Part shown: piece by piece, positions 18,217 through 26,812 of the stretch
Position numbering within the stretch: the stretch's first letter is position 1
Layout of the letters: each line of letters starts with the position of its first letter
From: Microbulbifer rhizosphaerae
GTDB taxonomy: Bacteria > Pseudomonadota > Gammaproteobacteria > Pseudomonadales > Cellvibrionaceae
Direction of reading: 5' to 3'
Assembly (NCBI RefSeq): GCF_014191725.1
Contig: NZ_JACHWZ010000005.1
Location: 1 to 64,000 of the forward strand
DNA: 64,000 nucleotides
The notes under the pieces: model-generated
What the model was told of the DNA's origin: nothing
The model's database searches: none
The model's input: only the letters and a program-made list of their open reading frames with translations
Program-made: the position numbers and the translations under genes

Positions 18217-19206
18217 ATGCGCGCATTCGTCACCGGCGGCACCGGCTTCCTCGGTGCCAACCTGATCGAACAGCTGCTCGCCGACGGCTGGCAGGTAATC
18301 GCCATGCACCGCCACGGTTCCGACACGAAGCGGCTGCAACAACAGGGCGTGGAACTGGTGGAGGCCTCGCTCGCGGATGTCGATTCCCTGCGCAACGCCA
18401 TGCCGGAAAACCTCGATGCGGTATTCCACCTGGCCGCCAATACCAATTTATGGCGCGGCGGCAATGCGCAGCAGTGGCGGGACAACGTGGAGGGATCGGC
18501 CAATATCGCCCGCGTGGCGCGGGAGAAAAATGCCGGCCGCCTGATCGCCACCAGCTCCATCGCCGTCTACGGCTACCAGAGCGGGCGCATCGACGAGCGG
18601 AGCCCCAAGTTGGCGGACGATCCGCGCCACGGTTACCTGTACACCAAGAAACGCGCCGAAGAAGCGGTGCGCGCGGAAATCGAACGGGGGCTGGACGCGG
18701 TATTCCTGAACCCCTGCGCCATCGTCGGCAAGTACGACACCACCAGTTGGGCGCAGACCTTTTTCCTGATGGAAAAAGACCAGCTGCCCGGTGTGCCCCC
18801 GGGTAAGGGCTCTTTCTGTTATGCGGGCTCGGTCGCGCGGGCGCATATCGACGCCTTCTACAAAGGCCGCTGCGGGGAAAACTATATCCTCGCCGGCCGG
18901 GACGCCAGCTTTTTGGAATTCTTCGGCAGGATCGCCGCGCTGCTGGGCAAGCCGGCACCGAAGCGGGCCATGCCGGCGTTCGTAATTCATACCCTGGGGT
19001 GGCTCTCCGACCTCTGGTCGATCGCCAGCGGGCGCGAACCGCTGATCACCCCGGAAAAGGCCGCGATGGTAACCAGGCGCGTTGTAGCCAGCAGTGATAA
19101 GGCGGTACGCGAACTGGGCTACCAAACCGACACCGACCTGGATACCATGCTGCGGGAGTGTTACGACTGGCTGGTGGAACAAAAACTGTTAAAGGCGTCG
19201 GCATGA
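18217..19206 (+). CDS. NAD-dependent epimerase/dehydratase (extended SDR)
   Basis: A 329-residue protein with the nucleotide-binding GGTGFLGANL (GxxGxxG) at residues 7-16 and the catalytic YLYTKKRAEEA (YxxxK) near 145. TSSIAVYGYQSG contains the conserved Ser. It is of the dihydroflavonol-4-reductase/3-beta-HSD-like type. The substrate is unknown. Its stop overlaps the start of a 29-residue membrane peptide gene. Confidence 0.9.
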   Translation: MRAFVTGGTGFLGANLIEQLLADGWQVIAMHRHGSDTKRLQQQGVELVEASLADVDSLRNAMPENLDAVFHLAANTNLWRGGNAQQWRDNVEGSANIARVAREKNAGRLIATSSIAVYGYQSGRIDERSPKLADDPRHGYLYTKKRAEEAVRAEIERGLDAVFLNPCAIVGKYDTTSWAQTFFLMEKDQLPGVPPGKGSFCYAGSVARAHIDAFYKGRCGENYILAGRDASFLEFFGRIAALLGKPAPKRAMPAFVIHTLGWLSDLWSIASGREPLITPEKAAMVTRRVVASSDKAVRELGYQTDTDLDTMLRECYDWLVEQKLLKASA

Positions 19207-19292
19207 ATCGCGGAAATATCGTTTTTATCCTGGTAACGGTGCTGCTGGTACTGCAACTGATCCAGCACTACTTCCTCTCCGGCCCGCAGTAG
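19203..19292 (+). CDS. 29-residue single-pass membrane microprotein
   Basis: The ATG at 19203 overlaps the epimerase stop (ATGA), so it is coupled to that gene. The product is MNRGNIVFILVTVLLVLQ plus an 11-residue tail (LIQHYFLSGPQ), almost entirely one membrane helix. It may be a real membrane micropeptide; an alternative is a chance hydrophobic frame. Confidence 0.5.
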   Translation: MNRGNIVFILVTVLLVLQLIQHYFLSGPQ

Positions 19293-19297
19293 CCTTT

Positions 19298-19434
19298 GTA
19301 GGAGCGGCGACCGCCAGGGATGGCGGAATGCCGCCCAGCGGAAATGCAGATTTTGCAGGAGCAAAAATCTGTCCATGGCCGCGATCAGACTTGCTTCGTA
19401 GCGTATACCTATCGCGGCCATGGGCCGCTCCTAC
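19298..19434. repeat. REP/BIME-type inverted repeat with insert
   Basis: Ends GTAGGAGCGGCG and GGGCCGCTCCTAC as in the family; inside, CATGGCCGCGATC is answered by ATCGCGGCCATG. A 60-base insert with GCAGATTTTGCAGGAGCAAAAATCTG, itself an inverted repeat, separates the left end from the rest. Confidence 0.65.
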
Positions 19435-19452
19435 AGGGAGTAAATAAAATTT

Positions 19453-20046
19453 ATGACGGAAAAACGCTGCAGCTGGTGCCTCTCCACCCCACTCTACCAG
19501 CAATACCATGACGAGGAATGGGGACGCCCGGTCACCGACGACGGAACCCTGTTCGAATTCCTGCTTCTCGAGGGCGCCCAGGCCGGACTCGCCTGGATCA
19601 CCGTGCTCAACAAGCGGGAAAATTACCGCAAGGCTTTCGATAATTTCGACCCGGAGAAAATCGCCCGCTACACGCCGAAGAAAATCGAGCGGCTGCTGCA
19701 GAACCCCGGCATTATCCGCAACCGTCTGAAGGTGGAAGCGGCGGTGAAAAATGCCCGCGCCACCCTGGCCCTGCGCGATGCCGGCAGCAGCCTGTCGGAA
19801 TTCCTGTGGCAGTTTACCGATGGCCGGGTAAAGGTGAACCGTCGCCGCAGCATCAAACAGGTACCCGCCACCACTTCAGAGTCCGACGCTATGAGCAAGG
19901 GGCTGAAAAAGGCCGGCTTCAGTTTCGTCGGCTCCACTATCATGTACGCACATATGCAGGCCACTGGCATGGTCAACGATCACCTGGTGAGCTGCCCGGC
20001 ACATCAGCTATGTGTAGACGAGGCCGCGGCAAAAAATCTGTTATAA
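19453..20046 (+). CDS. tag: DNA-3-methyladenine glycosylase I
   Basis: A 197-residue DNA repair glycosylase that removes 3-methyladenine. It opens with CSWCLSTPLYQQYHDEEWGRPVTDD, the family N-terminus, where one zinc-binding Cys lies, and has LLLEGAQAGLAWITVLNKRENYRKAFDNFDP with the conserved Glu. VNDHLVSCPAH near the C-terminus gives the other zinc ligands. It lies just after a REP unit and 27 bases before the MscS gene. Confidence 0.96.
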   Translation: MTEKRCSWCLSTPLYQQYHDEEWGRPVTDDGTLFEFLLLEGAQAGLAWITVLNKRENYRKAFDNFDPEKIARYTPKKIERLLQNPGIIRNRLKVEAAVKNARATLALRDAGSSLSEFLWQFTDGRVKVNRRRSIKQVPATTSESDAMSKGLKKAGFSFVGSTIMYAHMQATGMVNDHLVSCPAHQLCVDEAAAKNLL

Positions 20047-20073
20047 ACCTGCGAAATAGACGGGGGAACCGGA

Positions 20074-20895
20074 ATGGATTGGAACGCACTGCTGGAGGAA
20101 TACTGGCCTCTGGTCAGTATCATAGCGTTGAAAATCATATGGGCTCTGCTCGCCCTGGTGGCCACCGTACTGGCCGCCGGACTGGCGCGCCGAGCGGTGC
20201 GGCGGCTTTCCCGCCACCTGGACGCCACCTTGATCCCGGTGCTCAGCAATATCGCCGTGTGGGCGGTGTACATCGTCGGCCTGCTGGTGGTGTTGGATAT
20301 CTTCGGGGCCAACACCACCAGCCTGATCGCCCTGCTCGGCGCCGCTGGCCTGGCGGTGGGCCTGGCCCTCAAGGACACCCTGCAGAATATCGCCGCCGGT
20401 TTTATCATTCTGGGCCTGCGCCCCTTCCGCGTGGGGGACACTATCCAGTTCGGGGGCACCCTGGGCACGGTGCGCGAAGTGGGCCTGTTCACCACCGAGC
20501 TGGACACGGTGGACGGCCTGTATGTCTCGGCTCCCAACAACGTTATCTGGGGCCAGACTCTTACCAACTTCAGCCGCAACTCCACCCGCCGTATGGAAAT
20601 CGTGACGGGCATCGCCTACGGCGACAGTATCGAAACCGGCATCAATGTGCTGCGCCGGCTGGTGGAGGCGGAGCCGCGCATCCTCTCCGATCCGGAACCC
20701 ACCTACGCGGTGAAGGCGCTGGCGGACAGCGCGGTCAACCTGCAGCTGCGCGCCTGGGCCTACACCGGCGACTATTGGGACGTCTACTGGTCTCTGATGG
20801 AAAAGCTCAAACCGGCGCTGGAGGCCGAGGGCCTGAGTATCCCCTTCCCCCAACGTGAACTGCGTATCATCGGCGGCTCCGGGCAACTCCAATAG
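20074..20895 (+). CDS. small-conductance mechanosensitive channel, MscS family
   Basis: A 273-residue inner-membrane channel. Three hydrophobic segments are followed by the MscS pore helix GAAGLAVGLALKDTLQNIAAGF (about 89-110) and the beta-domain motif RPFRVGDTIQFGGTLGTVREVGLF. It relieves turgor on osmotic downshock. The C-terminal cytoplasmic domain ends at the usual length. It may be in the same transcript as tag. Confidence 0.94.
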   Translation: MDWNALLEEYWPLVSIIALKIIWALLALVATVLAAGLARRAVRRLSRHLDATLIPVLSNIAVWAVYIVGLLVVLDIFGANTTSLIALLGAAGLAVGLALKDTLQNIAAGFIILGLRPFRVGDTIQFGGTLGTVREVGLFTTELDTVDGLYVSAPNNVIWGQTLTNFSRNSTRRMEIVTGIAYGDSIETGINVLRRLVEAEPRILSDPEPTYAVKALADSAVNLQLRAWAYTGDYWDVYWSLMEKLKPALEAEGLSIPFPQRELRIIGGSGQLQ

Positions 20896-21021
20896 CCGTC
20901 CATTTCCGTCGGCTCGGCGCAACCGCGCCGGGCCCCGGGCCCCGGGCAATCGACTCTCCTGCCGTTTCGTGTCAAAGTACCGCGGTTTTCACTGTGTGCA
21001 AAAAATAACCGAGGCAAGACG

Positions 21022-22914
21022 ATGCGAATCACGCAAACCAGCCCCCTGATCCCCACACTGTTGGCCCTCGCCATCCTCGGCGGATGCCAGCGCGAGGAGA
21101 GCACCCAGGCCGATATCAGTGCCCAGTCGGCGCAGGACGCCGCTACGGAAACCACCGCCGCCATCGACCCCGCTGCGGAGACGGCGCGCCTGACCGAGTG
21201 GCTCGACGAGCGCTATGAGGAGCAGCTGCAGTTCAGCCCCACCCAGCTCAGCTACCTGGGCCGCAAGGAGCTGTACGACCAGATCGACGATATGAGCGAG
21301 GCCGCCGAGGCGCGCAAGCTGGCCTGGCAGGCGAAGTCCGTCAAAGAGCTGAAGAAGAACTTCGACTACGGGAAACTGAGCCCGGAGGGCAAAACCTCTT
21401 ACGATATCTGGGTCTACCAGTACGAACAGGCCAAGGCCGCCGAGCCGTTCAAGCGCCACGGCTATATCTTCGAGCAGATGGGCGGCGCCCAGTCGCAACT
21501 GCCCAACTTCCTGCTCAACTTCCACAAGGTGGACAATGCCTCCGACATGGAAGCCTATATCGCCCGTATCGGCGGCATCTCCCGCGCCGTCGGCCAGTTG
21601 CTGGAGCGCGCCAAGTTGAGTGCCAAAGAGGGTATCCGCCCGCCCCGTTTCGCCTACGAGGGCGCCATCGACCAGTCCACCAAACTGATCGCCGGCGCGC
21701 CCTTCAATGACGGCGAAGACGCACCCCTGTGGGCCGGCGCCAAGGAGCAGATCGCCGCGCTACTGGAAGCCGGCGAGATAGACCAGAAGCAGGCCGACGC
21801 CTTGACCGCAGAAGCACGCAAGGCCCTGGAAACCCAATTCCTGCCCGCCTACCAGGAGCTGATCGGCTGGCTGGAGGCGGATATGCAGAAGGCTTCCGAG
21901 GAGCCCCAGGGCGCCAGCAGCCTGCCCGACGGCGAGGCCTACTACAACCAGATGCTGGCCAAGACCACCACCACCGAACTGACCGCCGACGAGATCCACC
22001 AGATCGGTCTGGAGGAAGTGGCGCGCATTCGCGGCGAGATGGAAACCATTAAAAAGCAGGTGGAGTTCGAGGGCAGCCTGCAGGACTTCTTTGCCTTCAT
22101 CCGTGAAGACGACCAGTTCTACTACCCGAATACCGAAGAGGGCCGCCAGGGCTACCTGAAGGACTCCGAGGCCTTCCTCAACAACATCGGCAAGAAGCTG
22201 CCGGACTACTTCGGCCTGCTGCCCAAGGCGGACTTGATCGTCAAGCGCGTGGAAGCCTTCCGCGAGCAGCCCGGCGGTGCCCAGCACTACTACCCCGGCA
22301 CCCCGGACGGCTCGCGCCCCGGTATTTACTACGCGCACCTGGCCGACATGAGCGCTTACTCCACCACCGATATGGAGACCGTCGCCTACCACGAGGGCAA
22401 CCCCGGCCACCATATGCAGATCTCCATCGCCCAGGAACTGGAGGGCATTCCGCAATTCCGCACCCAGGCCCACTTCACCGTCTACGTGGAAGGCTGGGCG
22501 CTCTACGCGGAGAAACTCTCGAAGGAAATGGGTGCGTTCGAAAACCCCTACAACCTCTTCGGCCACCTGACCGCGGAAATGTGGCGGGCCATCCGCCTGG
22601 TAGTGGACACCGGCCTGCACGCCAAGGGCTGGACCGAGGAACAGGCGGTGCAATACTTCCTGGAAAACTCCGCCATCCCGGAAACCGCCGTGCGCTCCGA
22701 AGTGCGCCGCTACCTGGTATGGCCCAGCCAGGCCACCGCCTACAAGATCGGCATGCTGAAAATCATGGAACTGCGCAAGCAGGCCGAGGAACAGCTGGGC
22801 GATAAGTTCGATATCCGCGGTTTCCACGACACCGTTCTCGGCGGCGGCGCATTGCCGGTGCCGGTTCTGGAAAGCCGGGTAGCCCGTTGGGTGGACGAGG
22901 TCAAGCAGGCTTAA
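21022..22914 (+). CDS. DUF885 family lipoprotein, probable zinc metallopeptidase
   Basis: A 630-residue protein with lipoprotein signal (LLALAILGGC) and an N-terminal acidic/Ala-rich linker. The DUF885 core runs from about residue 60 to the end; HEGNPGHHMQ near 457-466 is the HExxxH-type zinc site, followed by YVEGWALYAE with the third-ligand Glu. Such periplasmic proteins are predicted peptidases of unknown target. Length is typical. Confidence 0.92.
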   Translation: MRITQTSPLIPTLLALAILGGCQREESTQADISAQSAQDAATETTAAIDPAAETARLTEWLDERYEEQLQFSPTQLSYLGRKELYDQIDDMSEAAEARKLAWQAKSVKELKKNFDYGKLSPEGKTSYDIWVYQYEQAKAAEPFKRHGYIFEQMGGAQSQLPNFLLNFHKVDNASDMEAYIARIGGISRAVGQLLERAKLSAKEGIRPPRFAYEGAIDQSTKLIAGAPFNDGEDAPLWAGAKEQIAALLEAGEIDQKQADALTAEARKALETQFLPAYQELIGWLEADMQKASEEPQGASSLPDGEAYYNQMLAKTTTTELTADEIHQIGLEEVARIRGEMETIKKQVEFEGSLQDFFAFIREDDQFYYPNTEEGRQGYLKDSEAFLNNIGKKLPDYFGLLPKADLIVKRVEAFREQPGGAQHYYPGTPDGSRPGIYYAHLADMSAYSTTDMETVAYHEGNPGHHMQISIAQELEGIPQFRTQAHFTVYVEGWALYAEKLSKEMGAFENPYNLFGHLTAEMWRAIRLVVDTGLHAKGWTEEQAVQYFLENSAIPETAVRSEVRRYLVWPSQATAYKIGMLKIMELRKQAEEQLGDKFDIRGFHDTVLGGGALPVPVLESRVARWVDEVKQA

Positions 22915-22930
22915 CCAGCCACCTCTTTTG

Positions 22931-22971
22931 CTCCCCTCTCCCGCTTGCGGGAGAGGGGCCGGGGGAGAGGG
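22931..22971. repeat. dispersed CTCTCCC...GGGAGAG repeat
   Basis: Near-identical to the copy at 8371 (CTCTCCCGCTTGCGGGAGAGGGGCCGGGGGAGAGGG). It follows the DUF885 stop. The remaining 280 bases to the next gene hold no convincing gene; a 28-codon ATG frame at 23133 is noted but unsupported. Confidence 0.6.
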
Positions 22972-23253
22972 AAACCACTTTTATCCACACCCATACCGCC
23001 CACGGTTTCCGCTGTGGTTCACTCCCTTCCACTATTATCTGCTGCCACAATAAACAGCGCTTAATTCGCACCTATCTCCTGCCGATAGAGTTTCTGTTCC
23101 TATGTGATATCGTACTCACTCTCGTCAAGTGGCGATGCAAATTCCCAACCAGCTGTTCAGCGCAGTCGTTGGTATCGCGTCGATCGCCCCCGCTGAGGGC
23201 CGCAGAAATCCCCAGCGGTAAGGTACGGTTATATTGAGTGAAGGAATTCGAAA

Positions 23254-23814
23254 ATGCGCAAATGTACAAGCTGTAACAATGGCGTGCTGAAGCCTCATTT
23301 CCTGGATGAGCTGTTCCGTGCCCATACCTGCTCCGCCTGCGGCGGCAACTGGATTTTGATTGAGGATTATGTGGCCTGGAAGGAACACAACCCGGAGCAC
23401 ACCTTTCCCAGTGACCTGGATTTCGCGCAGGTGGATGCGACTGAGTCCAGGAAGGCGCTGCTTTGTCCGGTTTCCGGTGCAATCATGCAGAAGTTCCGCA
23501 TCTCCTCCCGCAGCGACCGCCGCGTAGACTACAGCCCCGCCGTCGGAGGCCTGTGGCTGGACAAGGGTGAGTGGGAACTGCTGAAAAGCGAAGGCCTGGC
23601 CGGCTCCCTCAACGCCGTAGTCACGCACCAGTGGCAGCACAAGGTGCGGCAGGAGAGCGCCCGCGAGACCTTCTCGGAAATCTACCGGCAGAAGTTCGGA
23701 GAAGAGGTCTACGAAGAAATCAGGGACTTGCGTGCCTGGCTACAGGCACAGCCGCAAAAGGCCGACCTGCGCGCCTATCTACTGGCGGAAGACCCCTACT
23801 CCGCCGAAAAATAG
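23254..23814 (+). CDS. zinc-finger (TFIIB-type zf) domain protein
   Basis: A 186-residue protein. CTSCNNG at residues 4-10 and CSACGGNW near 26-33 form a zinc ribbon of the zf-TFIIB kind found in small bacterial proteins. A second CPVSG element at 71-75 and GGLWLDKGEWELL near 98-110 look like a second, degenerate ribbon of the same type. The C-terminal 60 residues are helical. Function unknown, perhaps metal or nucleic-acid binding. Confidence 0.75.
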   Translation: MRKCTSCNNGVLKPHFLDELFRAHTCSACGGNWILIEDYVAWKEHNPEHTFPSDLDFAQVDATESRKALLCPVSGAIMQKFRISSRSDRRVDYSPAVGGLWLDKGEWELLKSEGLAGSLNAVVTHQWQHKVRQESARETFSEIYRQKFGEEVYEEIRDLRAWLQAQPQKADLRAYLLAEDPYSAEK

Positions 23815-23877
23815 CCCGGTTTCCGGGAAAGTCTTTCACGCACGATTCGTAGAGTTGCCATAAATTCCGGTGCTGTT

Positions 23878-24384
23878 ATGGGCGAGATTAATATCAGGCA
23901 GGTTGTCAAATCCGATGTGCCGACAATCTGCTCAATCTACAACCACTATGTGCTGAACTCGATCATCACCTTCGAAGAATCGGAAGTCTCTGTCCCGGAA
24001 ATGGAAGAGCGTATTTCTGAGATTGCGCATTCCGGCCTTCCCTGGCTGGTGGCAGAACATTCCGGGGAGCTTCTAGGTTACGCCTACGCCTCAAAGTGGA
24101 AGGGGCGGTGTGCCTACCGCTTCTCGGTGGAGAGTACGGTTTACCTTGCCCAGGGAGCCGGGGGGAAAGGCCTCGGAAGCCTGCTGTATCAAGCGCTGCT
24201 CGATGCACTGGCAGAAAAGGGATTACATTCTGTTATCGGTGGGGTCGCTCTGCCAAACCCGGCGAGCGTGGCCCTGCACGAGAAGCTCGGCATGGAGAAA
24301 ATTGCCCACTTCAGGGAGGTTGGATACAAGTTCGGCCAGTGGATTGATGTGGGATATTGGCAGAAAATCCTGGACCATAGCTGA
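23878..24384 (+). CDS. GNAT N-acetyltransferase, phosphinothricin-acetyltransferase type
   Basis: A 168-residue protein of the Pat/Bar-like GNAT group. It opens INIRQVVKSDVPTICSIYNHYVLNSIITFEE, has WLVAEHSGELLGYAYASKWKGRCAYRFSVESTVYL, and the acetyl-CoA motif GAGGKGLGSLLYQALLDAL near 100-118. GLALHEKLGM-type stretch VALHEKLGMEKIAHFREVGYKFGQWIDV at the end. Substrate could be phosphinothricin-like or a methionine derivative. Confidence 0.9.
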   Translation: MGEINIRQVVKSDVPTICSIYNHYVLNSIITFEESEVSVPEMEERISEIAHSGLPWLVAEHSGELLGYAYASKWKGRCAYRFSVESTVYLAQGAGGKGLGSLLYQALLDALAEKGLHSVIGGVALPNPASVALHEKLGMEKIAHFREVGYKFGQWIDVGYWQKILDHS

Positions 24385-24426
24385 CGATTTTTTGCAGGGC
24401 GAAATGACCACAGAGTTGCGGCCTAT

Positions 24427-24702
24427 GTGATCTTATCGATAGTGGGAGCCATTGCCGGGTGGATTCCTGCGAGTGCCCCTGAATATGCAATTCTGGATTT
24501 TGTCGGCTTGATAACCTTCCCTGTGACGATCTGGATATTATATAAGGCGCAGACGGCAATAAATATTGCCTGTGATGATCCAGAGGGCGAAAGCAACGCA
24601 CAATTGGCTACGGCCAACTACCTGTGGATAGCCATCGGTTTGGCGTTTTGGGCACTTGTCGGATTTGGCCTCTATGAAGCTTTTGTAGGAACCCCGTCAT
24701 AG
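24427..24702 (+). CDS. hypothetical small membrane protein
   Basis: 91 residues from a GTG, with two or three hydrophobic segments (ILSIVGAIAGWI; FVGLITFPVTIWILY; LWIAIGLAFWALVGFGLY). The frame is open further upstream to 24385 without a better start, so the real N-terminus is unsure. It lies between an acetyltransferase and a dioxygenase gene. No family recognised. Confidence 0.5.
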   Translation: MILSIVGAIAGWIPASAPEYAILDFVGLITFPVTIWILYKAQTAINIACDDPEGESNAQLATANYLWIAIGLAFWALVGFGLYEAFVGTPS

Positions 24703-24713
24703 AGTTTTTTCCT

Positions 24714-25517
24714 ATGGCCAGATCGGACAGTCTGATTCCAGCTCCCGAAGATATTGACCACTACCGTATCTTCGGCTTCCTGATAATCCGCAGCGCATTC
24801 GACCCGCGCCCGCTGGCGGAGGAAGTCGACCGGGTGATGGGCGATGGGCTGGTGCCGCCCCTGGATATCTCCGGCGGGGAGGGATTCCGCTATGTGCCGA
24901 TGATGACCGCGGAGACGCCGGTGAGCCTGTCGCTGCTCGACCGCCTCGAGCCGTTGGCGGCGGAGCTGCTCGGCGGGGCGGTGCTGCCCACGCGGGCCAA
25001 GGGCGTACTCTACAGCGGCGACACGCCCTGGCACGGGGATTCCGATGTGCCGCTGGCGAGTCTCGGTATTGCGGCCTACCTGGAACCCGTTAAAGCGAAC
25101 ACCGGCGCCCTGCGGGTACTGCCCGGTTCCCACCGGCCGGAATTTGCCCGCGCCCTCGCGCCGATGAGCGGGGCGGCGGCGGAGTCTCTGCCGGGACATA
25201 TTCTGGAGACGGAACCCGGCGACCTGATCCTGTTCGACGAACACCTCTTCCACGGCAGCTGCGGCGGCGATCTGCGCCGGCAGTGGCGGCTCGATTTCCT
25301 CCTCGATCCCGCCACTGCCGAGGCGGAGCGTCACACCCGCGCCTATTTCGCAGACATCTATCCCTCGGACTGGAACGGCGGCTACGACGTGGACCACTAC
25401 CCCAGCTACGGCCCGGATTGGCGCCGCTCGGGACGCAGGGCCGCGCAGCGGTTGGAAGAACTGGGTGTCTACCGGCTGGCGGATGCGCAGGAGGCCTATA
25501 GCCGCTCCAGGCAGTGA
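24714..25517 (+). CDS. phytanoyl-CoA dioxygenase (PhyH) family protein
   Basis: A 267-residue Fe(II)/2-oxoglutarate oxygenase. YRIFGFLIIRSAF begins the PhyH fold; WHGDSDVPLASLGIAAYLEPV carries the HxD iron ligands near 102-106, and GALRVLPGSHRPEF and LFDEHLFHGSCGGD hold the distal His and the helper residues. The distal Arg is RRQWRLDFLLD. The substrate is unknown. The frame starts at ATG 24714. Confidence 0.9.
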   Translation: MARSDSLIPAPEDIDHYRIFGFLIIRSAFDPRPLAEEVDRVMGDGLVPPLDISGGEGFRYVPMMTAETPVSLSLLDRLEPLAAELLGGAVLPTRAKGVLYSGDTPWHGDSDVPLASLGIAAYLEPVKANTGALRVLPGSHRPEFARALAPMSGAAAESLPGHILETEPGDLILFDEHLFHGSCGGDLRRQWRLDFLLDPATAEAERHTRAYFADIYPSDWNGGYDVDHYPSYGPDWRRSGRRAAQRLEELGVYRLADAQEAYSRSRQ

Positions 25518-25588
25518 GCCGGTTTTTGCCCGGGGCGCTTCCGCACAGGTAAACTGCACCCGATCTGCAAAATTCAAGGAGCCCGCCT

Positions 25589-26353
25589 GTGAACCGTTTG
25601 AAGTGGCTGATCGTCATCGCACTCTTCCAATTTTCCACGGCGGCCGCTATGGCCGAGCCGGTTGCCACCGATATTGTGGTGCGCGCCAAAGCCAGGGATG
25701 CCAAGTTTATCGGCTCCTCCATCGGCGGCGCGCTGGTGCGTATTCGCGACGCGGACAGCGGCGCCCTGCTTGCGGAGGGATTGACCGAAGGTAGCACCGG
25801 CAATACCGACAAAATCATGCGCCAGCCCCACAGTCGCTACGGGTCCATCGCGGAGGGCGCGGCCGCTTTCAAGGCCACCCTGGAGATCGACGAACCGGTA
25901 TTTCTCACCGTGGAGGTGGTGGCGCCGGCGATCAAGCGGCAGGCGCGGGTGCTCTCGCAAACCCAGACCTGGCTGGTGCCGGGCAAGCCGATCGACGGCG
26001 ATGGCCTGATCGTCGAGGTCCCCGGTATGGTGGTGGATCTGCTCAGCCCGCAGACCCATCAAGCGGTACCGGCTGCGGACAGTCCGTTTGAGATCAAGGC
26101 CAACGTGGTGATGATGTGCGGCTGCGCGCTGACCCCGGACGGCCTCTGGGATGGCAGCAAAATGGAGGTGGCGGCGATAGTGCGCAAGGACGGTGAGCTT
26201 TACAAAACGGTGCCGCTGAAGATACAGGACACCAGCACCTTCAGCGCGCCGCTGGAGGCGAAATCACCGGGTGTCTACCAGCTGCTGGTTTACGCCTACG
26301 ATCCCAGGACCGGAAATACTGGCGTCGACCAGACCAGCTTTATCGTCCAATAA
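25589..26353 (+). CDS. exported hypothetical protein
   Basis: A 254-residue protein from a GTG after CAAGGAGCC. It has a signal peptide ending around AAAMAEP. The mature protein has two beta-rich parts: residues 30-125 (VVRAKARDAKFIGSSIGGALVRIRDADSG) and 145-254 (VPGMVVDLLSPQTH...PGVYQLLVYAYDPRTGNTGVDQTSFIV), which look like two Ig-like domains, with a conserved VVMMCGCALTP Cys pair between them. No family is recognised; a periplasmic carrier or adhesion role is possible. Confidence 0.7.
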   Translation: MNRLKWLIVIALFQFSTAAAMAEPVATDIVVRAKARDAKFIGSSIGGALVRIRDADSGALLAEGLTEGSTGNTDKIMRQPHSRYGSIAEGAAAFKATLEIDEPVFLTVEVVAPAIKRQARVLSQTQTWLVPGKPIDGDGLIVEVPGMVVDLLSPQTHQAVPAADSPFEIKANVVMMCGCALTPDGLWDGSKMEVAAIVRKDGELYKTVPLKIQDTSTFSAPLEAKSPGVYQLLVYAYDPRTGNTGVDQTSFIVQ

Positions 26354-26727
26354 GTTGTTGCCATGAGCACATCGTCCGCAGTGCATTGCCCGGCAGTTTT
26401 CTGCACCGGCAAAAAATTCCCGGCTACCGCGGCGATGCGGACGACTACGAGATTTATTCTCCTGCGTGACTCTTCCCGGATCCGCTTGACTCGGCGGGTC
26501 GAAAGCGTTGGAATAATACGCCTGTAAATTGACTGACTCGATTTACATCTTTCATTGCGGCATCCGCCGCAAATTGTCTCCGGTGACTCGCTCACCGTTC
26601 AAAAAATTGGCCTCGACCGTCGAGGTTGCGGCCTTTCAAACGGCGGTAAACACAGTACTCGCGCCTCTGGCGTTCGCGAAGCTCACGCGGTGGGCCCTGT
26701 GCTGTCGTTTTAGTAATTAAAAATTTC
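26354..26727. other. non-coding stretch before ectD
   Basis: About 370 bases without a credible gene. It contains a hairpin CCTCGACCGTCGAGG near 26612 and a TTGACT with a distant TAATAC, which could be a promoter for ectD, though the spacing is poor. Confidence 0.35.
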
Positions 26728-26785
26728 CGTAACTACTCTCCCCTCTCCCTAACCGGGAGAGGGGACTGTCGGGGTGAGTAGTTAC
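26728..26785. repeat. dispersed CTCTCCC...GGGAGAG repeat with outer inverted arms
   Basis: GTAACTACTC and GAGTAGTTAC bracket a CTCCCCTCTCCC...GGGAGAGGGGA core. It lies 27 bases before the ectD start and would form a long hairpin in its leader. Confidence 0.6.
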
Positions 26786-26812
26786 AAATTTTCAACAATT
26801 AGAGGAGGAATC

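Noticed and set aside
23133-23219. A 28-codon ATG frame between the DUF885 and zinc-finger genes
   Set aside because: No ribosome site, no coupling and no recognisable composition.
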